Below, in pieces: positions 9,173 to 17,946 of a stretch of 64,000 nt of DNA. The stretch lies in contig NZ_BJNG01000025.1 in assembly GCF_006539565.1 (NCBI RefSeq), positions 62,001 to 126,000 of the forward strand, in the 5' to 3' direction. The notes under the pieces were generated by a model, which searched no databases, had not been told where the DNA came from, and worked only from the letters and a program-made list of their open reading frames with translations. Source of the stretch: Pseudonocardia hydrocarbonoxydans. Its GTDB lineage: Bacteria > Actinomycetota > Actinomycetes > Mycobacteriales > Pseudonocardiaceae. Within the stretch, counting starts at the first letter, position 1, and every line of letters starts with the position of its first letter. The translations under genes and the position numbers were made by a program.

Positions 9173-10345
9173 ATGCCCCTCACCGCCACCCGTCACGAGC
9201 TCGGGCTCCTGCTCGCCGCCCGGCCGGCGCTCGCCGTGCTGCTGCTGGCCGGGCGGGCGGCCGTCCCGATCCGGCGGGTGCCGCGGCTGGGCTGGGTGAG
9301 CGCCGACCCGCGGATCGCCAGGGAGGTCCTCACCGACCACCGCTCGTTCACCCTGGTCGCCGAGGGCGGGGTCGGGCACCTGTGGGCGCAGGTGCTCGGG
9401 GACTGGGTGTACGACCTGTTCGACGGCCCCGGCCACCACGACCTGCGCACCCGCGCCCGGGACCTGTTCACCGAGGCCACGGCTACGCGCCTGGTGACCG
9501 GCGCGTGGGCCGACCGGCTGTGCACGGCCCGCGACGACCTCGCGTCCGGTGCCGAGGTCGACGTCGCCGACCTCGCCCGGGTGCTCGTCGGGCGGATGCT
9601 CGCCTCATTGCTGGGCCTCGGCGACCTCGACGACGCCCGCGCCCGCACGCTGTTCGCCACCGGCGAGCGGCTCGCGGCCACGGCGCTGGGCAGCGCCGCC
9701 GACACCACGCTGACCCCCGACGCGGTGGCCGGGGCGCGGGTGATCGTCGACGACCTGACCCGCGCCGTCCCCGACGCCTGGCGCACCGCTCCCCCGTCGA
9801 CGCTGCTGGGCCGCTGCCGCGAGCTGGGCCTCGGGCTGCGCGAGACCACCGGGCTCGCGGCGCTGCTGATGGTGGCCGGCACGGAGACCGCGGCGTCGGC
9901 GATGGCGCGGTCGGTCGCGCTGCTGCACGACACCGGCGAGCAGCACCGCCTGCTCGCCGACCCCACCCGCCTCCCCGACGCCGTCCGCGAGGGCCTGCGC
10001 GTCACCACGCCCGCCCCGGTGATCGGCCGGTCGGTGAAGCGCGACGTCACCGTGGCCGGGCGGCGGCTGCGCGCCGGCGAGCGGGTGCTGCTGCTGACCT
10101 GGACCGCGAACACCGCCCGGGGGGCGTTCGACCTCGACCGCCCCTACCTGCCGGAGAACCGGCAGCTCTGGTTCGGCGCGGGCCGCCACCTGTGCCTCGG
10201 CGCCGCGCTGGCCCGGGCCGAGGTGGGCGCGATGCTGGGGACGGTGACGGCGGCCGGGCGGCCGTGGGTGGTGCAGCGCCGCCGGGCGGCGAGGCGGGCG
10301 CTGGTCCCGACCTACGCGGAGCTGACGGTCCGCCTGCCGCACTGA
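9173..10345 (+). CDS. Cytochrome P450
   Basis: A 390-residue soluble P450 monooxygenase. The heme-ligand loop FGAGRHLCLGAALARAE places the thiolate at Cys341. The I-helix oxygen-activation motif AGTET is at 235-239 and the K-helix ExxR is E273-R276. There is no membrane anchor. The substrate is unknown, and no ferredoxin or reductase gene is adjacent, so electron partners must be encoded elsewhere. The ATG start gives the expected family length. The region between the K-helix and heme loop is compact, similar to CYP proteins acting on hydrophobic substrates, but this does not define a substrate. Confidence 0.95.
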   Translation: MPLTATRHELGLLLAARPALAVLLLAGRAAVPIRRVPRLGWVSADPRIAREVLTDHRSFTLVAEGGVGHLWAQVLGDWVYDLFDGPGHHDLRTRARDLFTEATATRLVTGAWADRLCTARDDLASGAEVDVADLARVLVGRMLASLLGLGDLDDARARTLFATGERLAATALGSAADTTLTPDAVAGARVIVDDLTRAVPDAWRTAPPSTLLGRCRELGLGLRETTGLAALLMVAGTETAASAMARSVALLHDTGEQHRLLADPTRLPDAVREGLRVTTPAPVIGRSVKRDVTVAGRRLRAGERVLLLTWTANTARGAFDLDRPYLPENRQLWFGAGRHLCLGAALARAEVGAMLGTVTAAGRPWVVQRRRAARRALVPTYAELTVRLPH

Positions 10346-10387
10346 CCCCCCACACCCACCCCGCCCGCTCCGCCCGCTCCGCCCGCC

Positions 10388-10440
10388 GGCAGTAAAGCCA
10401 CTGTGCTGCCACCTCACGGCGGCACAGTGGCTTTACTGCC
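10388..10440. terminator. Perfect 19-bp inverted repeat between convergent genes
   Basis: The arms GGCAGTAAAGCCACTGTGC (10388-10406) and GCACAGTGGCTTTACTGCC (10422-10440) are exact reverse complements around a 15-base spacer. It lies between the convergent P450 and acyl-CoA synthetase genes, so it can work as a bidirectional terminator. There is no T-run. The length and perfection of the stem, and its AT-rich TAAAG core in this GC-rich genome, also suggest a dispersed palindromic element. Confidence 0.75.
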
Positions 10441-10483
10441 AGTTCGGGGGTGGAGGGGCTGGAGGGGGTGGGACGGGCGGGGA

Positions 10484-12145
10484 TCAGGCGTTCTTCACCG
10501 ACGCCGCGTCCTCCAGGCCCAGCAGCCCCACGCTCTTCTCCCGCATCTCGATCTTGCGGACCTTGCCCGTGACCGTCATCGGGAACTCCTGCACCACCAT
10601 CACGTAGCGCGGGATCTTGTAGTGCGCCAGCTTGCCGGTGGCGAACTCGCGCACCTTCTCCGCCGTCAGCTCCTCGGAGCCCTCGCGCAGGGTGATCCAA
10701 GCGCACAGCTCCTCGCCGTACTTCGCGTCCGGCACGCCGATGACCTGGGCGTCGAGGATGTCGGGGTGGGTGTAGAGGAACTCCTCGATCTCGCGCGGGT
10801 ACACGTTCTCCCCGCCCCGGATGACCATGTCCTTGATCCGGCCGGTGATGTTGAGGTAGCCCTCGTCGTCCATGATCCCGATGTCGCCGGTGTGCATCCA
10901 GCGGGCGGCGTCGATGGCCTCGGCGGTCTTCTCCGGCTCGTTCCAGTACCCGAGCATCACCGAGTAGCCGCGGGTGCACAGCTCGCCCGGTTCGCCGCGG
11001 GGCAGCGTCAGGCCGGTCTCCGGGTCGACGACCTTGACCTCCAGGTGCGGCCCCACCCGGCCGACGGTGGACACGCGGCGCTCCAGCGAGTCGTCGGCGC
11101 GCGTCTGCGTCGACACCGGCGAGGTCTCGGTCATGCCGTAGGCGATGGCCACCTCCGTCATCCCCATCCGGTCGACGACCTGCTTCATCACCTCCACCGG
11201 GCACGGCGAGCCGGCCATGATCCCGGTGCGCAGGCTGGACAGGTCGTAGTCGCCGAAGTCGGGGTCGTTGAGCTCGGCGATGAACATCGTCGGCACGCCG
11301 TAGAGCGACGTGCACCTCTCGGCGGCGACGGCGTGCAGCGTGGCCTTCGGGTCGAAGCCCTGCCCGGGGATGACCATCGTCGAGCCGTTGGAGGTGCACG
11401 CGAGGTTGCCCATCACCATGCCGAAGCAGTGGTAGAAGGGCACCGGGATGCAGACGCGGTCGGCGGGCCCGTAGCCGCACAGGCGGCCGACGTTGTAGCC
11501 GTTGTTGAGGATGTTGTGGTGGGAGAGCGTGGCGCCCTTGGGGAAGCCCGTGGTGCCCGAGGTGTACTGGATGTTGATCGGGTCGTCCGGGCTGAGGTCG
11601 GCCTGGCGGCGCGCCAGCTCCGCGGCGTCGCCGGTGCGACCGGGCCCGACGAGCTCCTCCCAGTCGTCGGTGCCGATGAGCACGACCCGGCGCAGGTCGG
11701 GGCAGTTCGGCCGCACGTCGGAGATCATCGCGGCGTAGTCGGACGTCTTGAACGCCGTGGCCGCCACCAGCACCGAGATCCCGGCCTGCTTGAGGACGTA
11801 CTCCAGCTCGTGCGTGCGGTACGCCGGGTTGATGTTGACCAGCACCACGCCCAGCTTCGCGGTGGCGTACTGGATCAGCACCCACTCGGCGACGTTCGGC
11901 GCCCAGATCCCGAGCCGGTCGCCCTTCTGCACGCCCGCGGCGACGAGGCCGAGCGCGACGGCGTCGACCTCCGTGCGCAGCTCGCCGTAACTCCATCTCC
12001 GCCCGGTGGGTACCTCGACCAGCGCGTCGACGTCGGGCTGGGCGGCCGCGGTGCGGTCGAAGTTGTCGCCGATCGTGTCGCCGAGCAGGGGCACCTCGGA
12101 GGTGCCGGAGGCGTAGGAGGGGACGGCGGGGGTGGCGCTGGTCAC
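10484..12145 (-). CDS. AMP-forming acyl-CoA synthetase
   Basis: A 553-residue ANL-superfamily ligase that adenylates a carboxylic (probably fatty) acid and transfers it to CoA. The P-loop is [13 protein letters not shown], the A5 motif [11 protein letters not shown], the A7 motif [21 protein letters not shown], the hinge [21 protein letters not shown] and the C-terminal catalytic lysine motif VTGKVRK. It is closest in pattern to ACSF2/FadD-type medium-chain synthetases; the exact chain length is not readable from sequence. The GTG start ([11 protein letters not shown]) follows a GAGAGG Shine-Dalgarno. It is divergent from serS. Confidence 0.93.
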   Translation of the reverse strand: MTSATPAVPSYASGTSEVPLLGDTIGDNFDRTAAAQPDVDALVEVPTGRRWSYGELRTEVDAVALGLVAAGVQKGDRLGIWAPNVAEWVLIQYATAKLGVVLVNINPAYRTHELEYVLKQAGISVLVAATAFKTSDYAAMISDVRPNCPDLRRVVLIGTDDWEELVGPGRTGDAAELARRQADLSPDDPINIQYTSGTTGFPKGATLSHHNILNNGYNVGRLCGYGPADRVCIPVPFYHCFGMVMGNLACTSNGSTMVIPGQGFDPKATLHAVAAERCTSLYGVPTMFIAELNDPDFGDYDLSSLRTGIMAGSPCPVEVMKQVVDRMGMTEVAIAYGMTETSPVSTQTRADDSLERRVSTVGRVGPHLEVKVVDPETGLTLPRGEPGELCTRGYSVMLGYWNEPEKTAEAIDAARWMHTGDIGIMDDEGYLNITGRIKDMVIRGGENVYPREIEEFLYTHPDILDAQVIGVPDAKYGEELCAWITLREGSEELTAEKVREFATGKLAHYKIPRYVMVVQEFPMTVTGKVRKIEMREKSVGLLGLEDAASVKNA

Positions 12146-12257
12146 GAGAGACCTCTCTTCACGGCGGTGTGGTTCACCGCACATCCTGCGACGGGCACCC
12201 TCCGGTCGCCACCTCCGGATGGGGAGGCGCGCCCGTCACCCGCTTCCGCACCGCCGA

Positions 12258-12263
12258 TACGCT
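12258..12263 (+). promoter_or_regulatory. -10 hexamer TACGCT before serS
   Basis: TACGCT lies 6 bases before the serS ATG, with no Shine-Dalgarno. This predicts transcription starting at or beside the start codon. Confidence 0.5.
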
Positions 12264-12269
12264 GGACCG

Positions 12270-13532
12270 ATGCACGACCCCCGCGTCCTGCTCGACCCCG
12301 CCACCGACGCCGTCCGCAAGCTGGCCCGGCGTGGCTTCGCCCTGGACGTCGCGTCCCTGGAGAAGCTGCTCGCCGCCCGCAACTCCGCGATCGGCCGGGG
12401 TGACGACGCCCGCGGCGAGGCCAAGCGCGTCGCCACGTCGGTGAAGGGTGCGACGCCCGACGAGCGGCCCGCGCTGGTGGAGCGGGCCCGCGAGCTGAAG
12501 GCCGTCGTCGCCGCGGCGGAGGAGGAGCACCGCGGGCTGGAGGCGGAGCTGCAGGAGCTGCTGCTCGGCATCCCCAACCTCCCCGCCGACGAGCTGCCCG
12601 ACGGCACCTCCGACGCCGACGCCGAGCTGGTCCGGTCGTGGGGCGAGATCCCCGACGTCGCGCAGCCGCTCGACCACGTCGACCTCGGCGAGCGGCTCGG
12701 CATCCTCGACCTGCCCCGCGCCACCAAGCTCTCCGGCCCGCGCTTCGCGGTGCTGAAGGGCCGGGGCGCCAAACTGGAACGCGCGCTCGCCCGCTACTTC
12801 CTCGACCTCGCCGAGCAGCACGGCTACACCGAGTTCTCGGTGCCGACGCTGGTCAACGCCACGACGATGACGGGCACCGGGCAGCTGCCGAAGTTCGAGC
12901 AGGACCTGTTCCGGACCGGTGTCGACGAGCGGGCGCTGTACCTCATCCCCACCGCCGAGGTGCCGCTGACGAACCTGCACGCCAAGGAGACCCTGAACGC
13001 CGAAGACCTCCCGCTCGCCTACACCGCGCACACCCCCTGCTTCCGCTCCGAGGCCGGCTCCTACGGCCGCGACACCCGCGGGCTGGTGCGGCTGCACGAG
13101 TTCTCGAAGGTCGAGCTGGTGCGGTTCGTCGACCCGGCGCGCTCGCGCGAGGAGCTGGAGCTGCTGCTCGGCCACGCCGAGGCGGTGCTGCAGGGCCTCG
13201 GGCTCGCCTACCGCGTGGTGCGGCTCGCGGCGGGCGACATCGGCTTCTCCGCGGAGTACACCTACGACATCGAGGTGTGGCTGCCGGGGCAGCAGGCGTA
13301 CCGCGAGATCGCCTCGGCGTCGGACTTCGGGGTGTTCCAGGCCCGCCGGGCCGGCATCCGCACGAAGGCCAAGGACGGCACCCGCGGCTTCGCGGCCACG
13401 CTCAACAGCTCGGCGCTGCCGATCGGCCGCACCCTGGTCGCGGTCCTGGAGCAGGGCCAGCAGCCCGACGGCTCGGTGCGCATCCCGCAGGCGCTGGTGC
13501 CCTACACCGGTTTCGACGTCCTCGAACCTTAG
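12270..13532 (+). CDS. serS: Seryl-tRNA synthetase, non-actinobacterial sequence type
   Basis: A 420-residue class II synthetase that charges tRNA-Ser. Residues 1-105 form the helical tRNA-binding arm, which is somewhat short. The catalytic core has motif 2 FRSEAGSYGRDTRG (258-271) and motif 3 ATLNSSALPIGRTLVAVLE (376-394). The core reads like the proteobacterial type (TGTGQLPKFEQDLF, IPTAEVPLTN, TYDIEVWLPGQ). Typical actinobacterial SerRS instead has FLGAHAEEVYRV, FDCEAWIPTQ and TSTSNCTTFQARR. Position 347-358 is IASASDFGVFQA instead of the usual SSCSN or STSNC. It may be a transferred or second copy. Whether the genome has another serS cannot be seen. The stop overlaps that of the convergent protease gene. 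Confidence 0.9.
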   Translation: MHDPRVLLDPATDAVRKLARRGFALDVASLEKLLAARNSAIGRGDDARGEAKRVATSVKGATPDERPALVERARELKAVVAAAEEEHRGLEAELQELLLGIPNLPADELPDGTSDADAELVRSWGEIPDVAQPLDHVDLGERLGILDLPRATKLSGPRFAVLKGRGAKLERALARYFLDLAEQHGYTEFSVPTLVNATTMTGTGQLPKFEQDLFRTGVDERALYLIPTAEVPLTNLHAKETLNAEDLPLAYTAHTPCFRSEAGSYGRDTRGLVRLHEFSKVELVRFVDPARSREELELLLGHAEAVLQGLGLAYRVVRLAAGDIGFSAEYTYDIEVWLPGQQAYREIASASDFGVFQARRAGIRTKAKDGTRGFAATLNSSALPIGRTLVAVLEQGQQPDGSVRIPQALVPYTGFDVLEP

Positions 13533-14698
13533 AGCCCGCCGGTGTTGAGCAGCAGGTTGTCGGTGCCGCCCGCGCCGCCGCCGCGGACGACGTCGGGCGT
13601 GGCGTTGTCGACGATCCACCGCTCGACGACGCCGCTCGGGGCGTCGCCGAAGGTCTGCTTGTAGAGCGCGGCCACGCCCGCGGCGTGCGGGGCGGCCATC
13701 GACGTGCCCGTGTAGGACGCCGTCCCGCCGCCGGGCACGCTGGAGACGATCCCGGTGCCGGGGGCGTAGAGGTCCACGCAGTCCCCGGTGCTCGACGACG
13801 GGGCGCGCTGGTCGTCGATGGTGGAGTTGGCCACCACCAGCACCCCCGACGACGCCCGGGGCGCCACGCCGCAGTCGTCGCCGCCGCTGTTGCCCGCCGA
13901 CGACGCGACGAACACCCCGCGCCCCACCAGCTCGCCCACCGCGGCGATCAGCACCTCGGAGGGGCCGTAGCTCCAGGACATGACCGCCACCGACGGGCCC
14001 TGCTGGTTGCGCGCCACCCAGTCGATGCCCGCGAGCAGGGACGACAGGGTGCCGGCGCCGGTGCAGTCGAGGACCTTCACCGACCGCACCTGCGCGCCCT
14101 TCGCCACGCCGAAGTCGCGGGACGCGGCGATGCCGGCGACCACCGTGCCGTGACCGTCGCAGTCGCCGGAGACGTCGTCGACGGTGTTGACGCCCTCGCT
14201 CGCCCGGCCCCCGAACTGCGGGTGGGTGACGTCGACCCCGGTGTCGAGCACGTAGACCGTGACGCCCGCGCCGGTCGCCTGCGTCGTGTAGGTGGCGTCC
14301 AGCGGCAGGGAACGCTGGTCGATGCGGTCCAGGCCCCAGTTCTGCGGGTTGCGCTGCACGTCCTCGGCGAGGCCGCTGCGCGCCTGGTTCGCGCGCGGCT
14401 CCAGCGGGGTGATCCGCCGGTCCTCCTCGACGCCGAGCACCCCCGGCCGCTCGCCGAGCTGCTCGACCTGGGCCCGCGAGAGCCGGGCGGCGAAGCCGGC
14501 GAAGACCCGCTCGAACAGCACCGTCGGCTCGACGCCCAGCGCGCGCGCCGCCTCCCGCGCCTCCTCCGCGGTGCTGGCGTGCACGACGTAGTCGATCGGG
14601 AGATCGGGCTCGGCCGCCGAGGCGGCCGGGCCGGCGAGCGTCGAGGCACACAGCAGCGCGATCACCGGAGGGGCGAGGCGGGCGATCAGGCGGGTCAC
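13529..14698 (-). CDS. Secreted S8 family serine peptidase (subtilisin-like)
   Basis: A 389-residue preproprotein. Residues 1-29 form a Sec signal peptide ending in AASAAE. Residues ~35-98 are an inhibitor I9 propeptide (DYVVHASTAEEAREA onward). The S8 catalytic domain follows with D152 (LDTGVD), H183 (DGHGT), the oxyanion-hole Asn in SSAGN (270) and nucleophile S333 (GTSMAAPH). It resembles the aqualysin/proteinase K branch and has cysteines at 180, 212, 276 and 307 that may form disulphides. It is predicted to be exported and self-processed. The GTG start sits 8 bases after TAGCGT, a plausible -10. Confidence 0.93.
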   Translation of the reverse strand: MTRLIARLAPPVIALLCASTLAGPAASAAEPDLPIDYVVHASTAEEAREAARALGVEPTVLFERVFAGFAARLSRAQVEQLGERPGVLGVEEDRRITPLEPRANQARSGLAEDVQRNPQNWGLDRIDQRSLPLDATYTTQATGAGVTVYVLDTGVDVTHPQFGGRASEGVNTVDDVSGDCDGHGTVVAGIAASRDFGVAKGAQVRSVKVLDCTGAGTLSSLLAGIDWVARNQQGPSVAVMSWSYGPSEVLIAAVGELVGRGVFVASSAGNSGGDDCGVAPRASSGVLVVANSTIDDQRAPSSSTGDCVDLYAPGTGIVSSVPGGGTASYTGTSMAAPHAAGVAALYKQTFGDAPSGVVERWIVDNATPDVVRGGGAGGTDNLLLNTGGL

Positions 14699-14791
14699 AG
14701 GGAGCGACGCTACGTTCGTCGCACCGTCACCGACAGGGACACGATCGGGGTCCGGGTGACGGAAGTGCCTGATGGTGTGACAGCGGGTGCA

Positions 14792-15880
14792 TCACTGACC
14801 GTGGATGGCCACCTCGGTGGCCTTCACCACGAACCACAGCTCCGCCCCGGGCTCCACGCCCAGGTCGGCCACCGCGGCGGGCGTGACGTCGGCGGCGAGC
14901 CCGTCGACCCAGGCCGGGCCGCCGGGCGGCGCCGCGGCCCGCAGCCGCACCACGTCGCCCCGCGGCTCGATCGCGGCCAGCCGGACGGGCAGGACGTTGC
15001 GCGGGCTGCCGTCGGGTCGCGTCGCGTAGACGGCCACGGCCGACGGCGGGAACACCGCGACCGCCGTGTCGCCGACGTCGACACCGTCGGTCAGGCCGGA
15101 CACCAGCAGGCCGTCGGGGGTGCGCAGGCCGCCCACGTCGCACACGCCGGGGACCAGGTCGAGCCCCGCGATCCGGGCGGTGAACGCGCTGCGCGGGCGC
15201 GCCAGCACGTCGCGGGTGCCGCCGTCCTCGACCACCCGCCCCCCGGTGAGGACGACGACGCGGTCGGCCAGCACCAGCGCGTCGAGCGCGGAGTGGGTGA
15301 CGAGCACGGCGGTCTGCTTCCCGTCGCGGACGACCCGGCGCAGCAGCGCCCGCATGGCCGGGGTGGCGTCGACGTCGAGTGCGGCCAGCGGCTCGTCGAG
15401 CAGCAGCAGCGCGGGCTCGGGCGCCAGTGCGCGGGCCAGCGCCACCCGCTGCTGCTGCCCGCCCGACATCTGCGCCGGCCTGCGGTCGCCCAGCGCGGCC
15501 GCGTCGACGCCGGTGAGCAGCTCCTCGGCCCGGGCCCGGGCCTCGCGCCGCCCGACGCCGGCGGCCCGCGGTCCGAACGCGATGTTGTCCCGCGCGGTGA
15601 GGTGCGGGAACAGCAGCGCCTGCTGCGCGAGCAGGCCCACCCCGCGCCGGTGCGGCGGCACGTGCACGCCCGCCGCGGTGTCGGTGACGACGTGCTCGCC
15701 GACCCGCACGAGCCCCTCGTCCGGGCGCAGCAGGCCCGAGAGCACCCCGAGCAGCGTCGACTTGCCCGCGCCGTTGGGACCCAGCACCGCCAGCACCTCG
15801 CCGGGCGCCGCCGAGATCGAGACGTCGAGGGTGAACGCCGGGCGGCGCACGACGATCCGCGCCTCCAGCCCGGCGCTCAG
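14792..15880 (-). CDS. modC: Molybdate ABC transporter ATP-binding protein ModC
   Basis: A 362-residue ABC ATPase that powers molybdate import. It has Walker [10 protein letters not shown], a Q-loop near [13 protein letters not shown], signature MSGGQQQR, Walker [14 protein letters not shown] and the switch histidine in LVTHS. The C-terminal ~100 residues form a TOBE/Mop-like molybdate-sensing domain. No ATG or GTG is available at the expected N-terminus: the alignable start is [11 protein letters not shown], with a CTG at 15880 that overlaps the modB stop as CTGA. A GTG at 15850 would remove ten residues, including part of the first strand. I favour the CTG because every other junction in the operon is a 4-base overlap. 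Confidence 0.88.
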   Translation of the reverse strand: MSAGLEARIVVRRPAFTLDVSISAAPGEVLAVLGPNGAGKSTLLGVLSGLLRPDEGLVRVGEHVVTDTAAGVHVPPHRRGVGLLAQQALLFPHLTARDNIAFGPRAAGVGRREARARAEELLTGVDAAALGDRRPAQMSGGQQQRVALARALAPEPALLLLDEPLAALDVDATPAMRALLRRVVRDGKQTAVLVTHSALDALVLADRVVVLTGGRVVEDGGTRDVLARPRSAFTARIAGLDLVPGVCDVGGLRTPDGLLVSGLTDGVDVGDTAVAVFPPSAVAVYATRPDGSPRNVLPVRLAAIEPRGDVVRLRAAAPPGGPAWVDGLAADVTPAAVADLGVEPGAELWFVVKATEVAIHGQ

Positions 15881-16692
15881 GACGCCACCGTCCGCGGCCG
15901 CGCGATCGCGATCACCACGACGGCGACGACGACCAGCAGCAGCGACAGCGCCACCGCCGCGTCGACGTCGGACTCCCGGGCCAGGTAGACCAGCAGCGGC
16001 AGCGTGCGGGTGGTGCCCTGCAGGCTGCCCGCGAACGCGATCGTGGCACCGAACTCGCCCAGGCAGCGGGCGAAGGCGAGCACCGCGCCGGAGAGCAGCC
16101 CGGGCAGCACCAGCGGCACGGTCACGCGCCGGAACGCGAGCGCGGGTGACGCCCCGAGCGTGGCGGCCACCGCCTCGTAGCGCTGACCGGACGTGCGCAG
16201 CGCCCCCTCCAGGCTGACGACGAGGAACGGCAGCGCCACGAACGTCTGGGCCAGCACCACCGCGGCCGTCGTGAACGGCACGGTGATCCCGAACGCCAGC
16301 TCCAGCCCCTGCCCGACCAGCCCCGTGCGCCCCACCAGGTAGAGCAGCGCCAGCCCGCCGACGACGGGCGGCAGCACCAGCGGCAGCAGCACGATCGAGC
16401 GCAGGACCTGCAGCCCGGGCAGCCGCCCGCGGGCGAGCACGACCGCGAGCGGCCCGCCGAGCACGATGCAGATCACCGTGGAGCAGGACGCGGTGAGCAG
16501 CGACAGGCGCAGCGCGTCGAGCGCGGCCTCGCTGAGCAGCAGCTCCGGCAGCCGTGGCCAGTCCGTCCGCAGGCCGAGCCCGACGACGGGCAGCGCGATC
16601 AACGCGAACGCGAGGCCGGCCGGGACCCACAGCAGGCGTGGGAGCCCGACCGCGGCCTCGTGCCGGTCGCGGGTCCTCACCGGTGCGGTCAC
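15877..16692 (-). CDS. modB: Molybdate ABC transporter permease ModB
   Basis: A 271-residue inner-membrane permease with about six hydrophobic segments. The cytoplasmic EAA loop reads [22 protein letters not shown], which contacts Mod[15 protein letters not shown] after the loop is typical of ModB/CysT family permeases. The first ~15 residues are polar and cytoplasmic. The GTG start overlaps the modA stop by 4 bases and its stop overlaps the modC start, so the operon is translationally coupled throughout. Sequence supports molybdate/tungstate rather than sulphate because of the ModA partner and the Mop-domain regulator. Confidence 0.93.
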   Translation of the reverse strand: MTAPVRTRDRHEAAVGLPRLLWVPAGLAFALIALPVVGLGLRTDWPRLPELLLSEAALDALRLSLLTASCSTVICIVLGGPLAVVLARGRLPGLQVLRSIVLLPLVLPPVVGGLALLYLVGRTGLVGQGLELAFGITVPFTTAAVVLAQTFVALPFLVVSLEGALRTSGQRYEAVAATLGASPALAFRRVTVPLVLPGLLSGAVLAFARCLGEFGATIAFAGSLQGTTRTLPLLVYLARESDVDAAVALSLLLVVVAVVVIAIARPRTVAS

Positions 16693-17456
16693 GGGGCCCC
16701 GACGAAGCCCGCCCCGGCCAGCACGGCCTGGCCGTCAGCCCCGCTGACCAGGTCGGCGAACGCCCGCGCCAGCTCCGGCTGCGGCGCCGTGGCGAGCACG
16801 CCGATCGGGTAGTCGGTGACGGCCTGTTCGGCCTCCGGGAAGTCGACGCCCTCGACGGCGTCGCCCACGGAGCCCACGTCGGTGACGTAGACGAGCCCGG
16901 CGTCGGCGTTGCCGGTGGTGACGCGGCCCAGCGTGGAGCGGACGTCGGGCTCCTCGCTGACCGGCGTCAGCGTGATGCCGGTGGCCGTCTCGATCCTCTC
17001 GACGGCGGCGCCGCAGGGCACCTGCGGGGCGCAGACGACGACCTGCAGATCGGGGCGGGCGAGGTCGGCGAAACCGGCGATGCCCTCGGGGTTGCCCGGC
17101 GCCGTGACGATCTGCAGCCTGTTCCGCGCGAACACCACCGGGGTGCCCTCGACCAGGCCCGCGTCGGTGACGGTCGCCATCGTCGACGCGCTGGCGGCGG
17201 CGAACACGTCGGCCGGGCCGCCGTTGACGAGCTGCTGCGCGAGGTCGGACGACGCGCCGTAGTTGAGGACGACGTCGACGCCGGGGTTGTCGGCCTCGAA
17301 CCGCGTCTCCAGCTCGGTGAACACATCGGTCAGCGACGCGGCGGCGAACACGGTCAGGGTGCGGGCCGGGGACGGGTCCGTCTCCGCGGGTGCGGCTCCA
17401 CCGCATCCGGCGAGGACCAGCACGGCCGCTCCCACGGCGAGCAGGCGACGCGTCAC
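16689..17456 (-). CDS. modA: Molybdate-binding lipoprotein ModA
   Basis: A 255-residue substrate-binding protein. The signal [20 protein letters not shown] carries a lipobox (LAGC), so it is anchored outside the cytoplasmic membrane. The ModA signatures are [17 protein letters not shown], the ligand-binding [20 protein letters not shown] and [14 protein letters not shown]. It binds molybdate (or tungstate) and delivers it to ModB. The GTG start overlaps the stop of the upstream Mop-domain regulator gene. An alternative upstream start would place 44 Arg-rich residues before the signal peptide and is rejected. Confidence 0.93.
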   Translation of the reverse strand: MTRRLLAVGAAVLVLAGCGGAAPAETDPSPARTLTVFAAASLTDVFTELETRFEADNPGVDVVLNYGASSDLAQQLVNGGPADVFAAASASTMATVTDAGLVEGTPVVFARNRLQIVTAPGNPEGIAGFADLARPDLQVVVCAPQVPCGAAVERIETATGITLTPVSEEPDVRSTLGRVTTGNADAGLVYVTDVGSVGDAVEGVDFPEAEQAVTDYPIGVLATAPQPELARAFADLVSGADGQAVLAGAGFVGAP

Positions 17457-17857
17457 GCCAGGCCTCCGGGGGTCTCGACGATCACGTTGGTCGACTTGAT
17501 CACGGCGACCGCGAGGACGCCGGGTTCGAGGCGCATCTCGCGCACCGCCTCGGACGACAGGAGCGAGACGATCCGGTGCGGGCCGCACTGGATCTCCACC
17601 TGCGCCATCACCGAGTCGGCCTGTACCGAGGTCACGAGGCCGATGAGGCGGTTGCGCGCCGAGCGCTGCACCCCCGACGGGTCGGGCGGGACCTGTGCGC
17701 TGTCCCGCGCGAACGCGGCGAGCGCGGCCCCGTCGATGACCTTGCGGTTCGACGCGTCGGGCTGCGCGGGCAGCGTCCCGGCGTCGACCCAGCGGCGGAC
17801 GGTGTCGTCACTGACCCCCAGCAGGCGGGCGGCATCGGCGATCCTGAACTGCGGCAC
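17453..17857 (-). CDS. HTH plus molbindin (Mop/TOBE) regulator of the mod operon
   Basis: A 134-residue protein with two parts. Residues 1-50 are a MerR/excisionase-type helix-turn-helix (FRIADAARLLGVSDDTVRRW). Residues ~65-133 are a molybdate/tungstate-binding Mop domain (SARNRLIGLVTSVQADSVMA, then VTSVQ- and KSTNVIVE-type strands). It heads the modABC operon, with 4-base overlap to modA. The likely role is molybdate sensing, either as a transcription factor or as a molybdate-storage molbindin with an added DNA-binding arm; the sequence cannot separate these. The GTG start is supported by TATAGT 7 bases upstream. Confidence 0.85.
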   Translation of the reverse strand: MPQFRIADAARLLGVSDDTVRRWVDAGTLPAQPDASNRKVIDGAALAAFARDSAQVPPDPSGVQRSARNRLIGLVTSVQADSVMAQVEIQCGPHRIVSLLSSEAVREMRLEPGVLAVAVIKSTNVIVETPGGLA

Positions 17858-17864
17858 GTCGTGG

Positions 17865-17870
17865 ACTATA
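17865..17870 (-). promoter_or_regulatory. -10 hexamer TATAGT of the mod operon
   Basis: TATAGT, in the AT-rich run GGATATATAGTCC, ends 7 bases before the GTG start of the Mop regulator. This is close to the ideal -10 and predicts a leaderless mod transcript. AT-rich DNA is rare here, which strengthens the call. Confidence 0.6.
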
Positions 17871-17946
17871 TATCCGATCCTGCGGCTTCGCCCGCGGTGG
17901 TGTGCGACCACGGCCGGAGCCCGGGTCCCTGTGGTGTGATGCGGGC

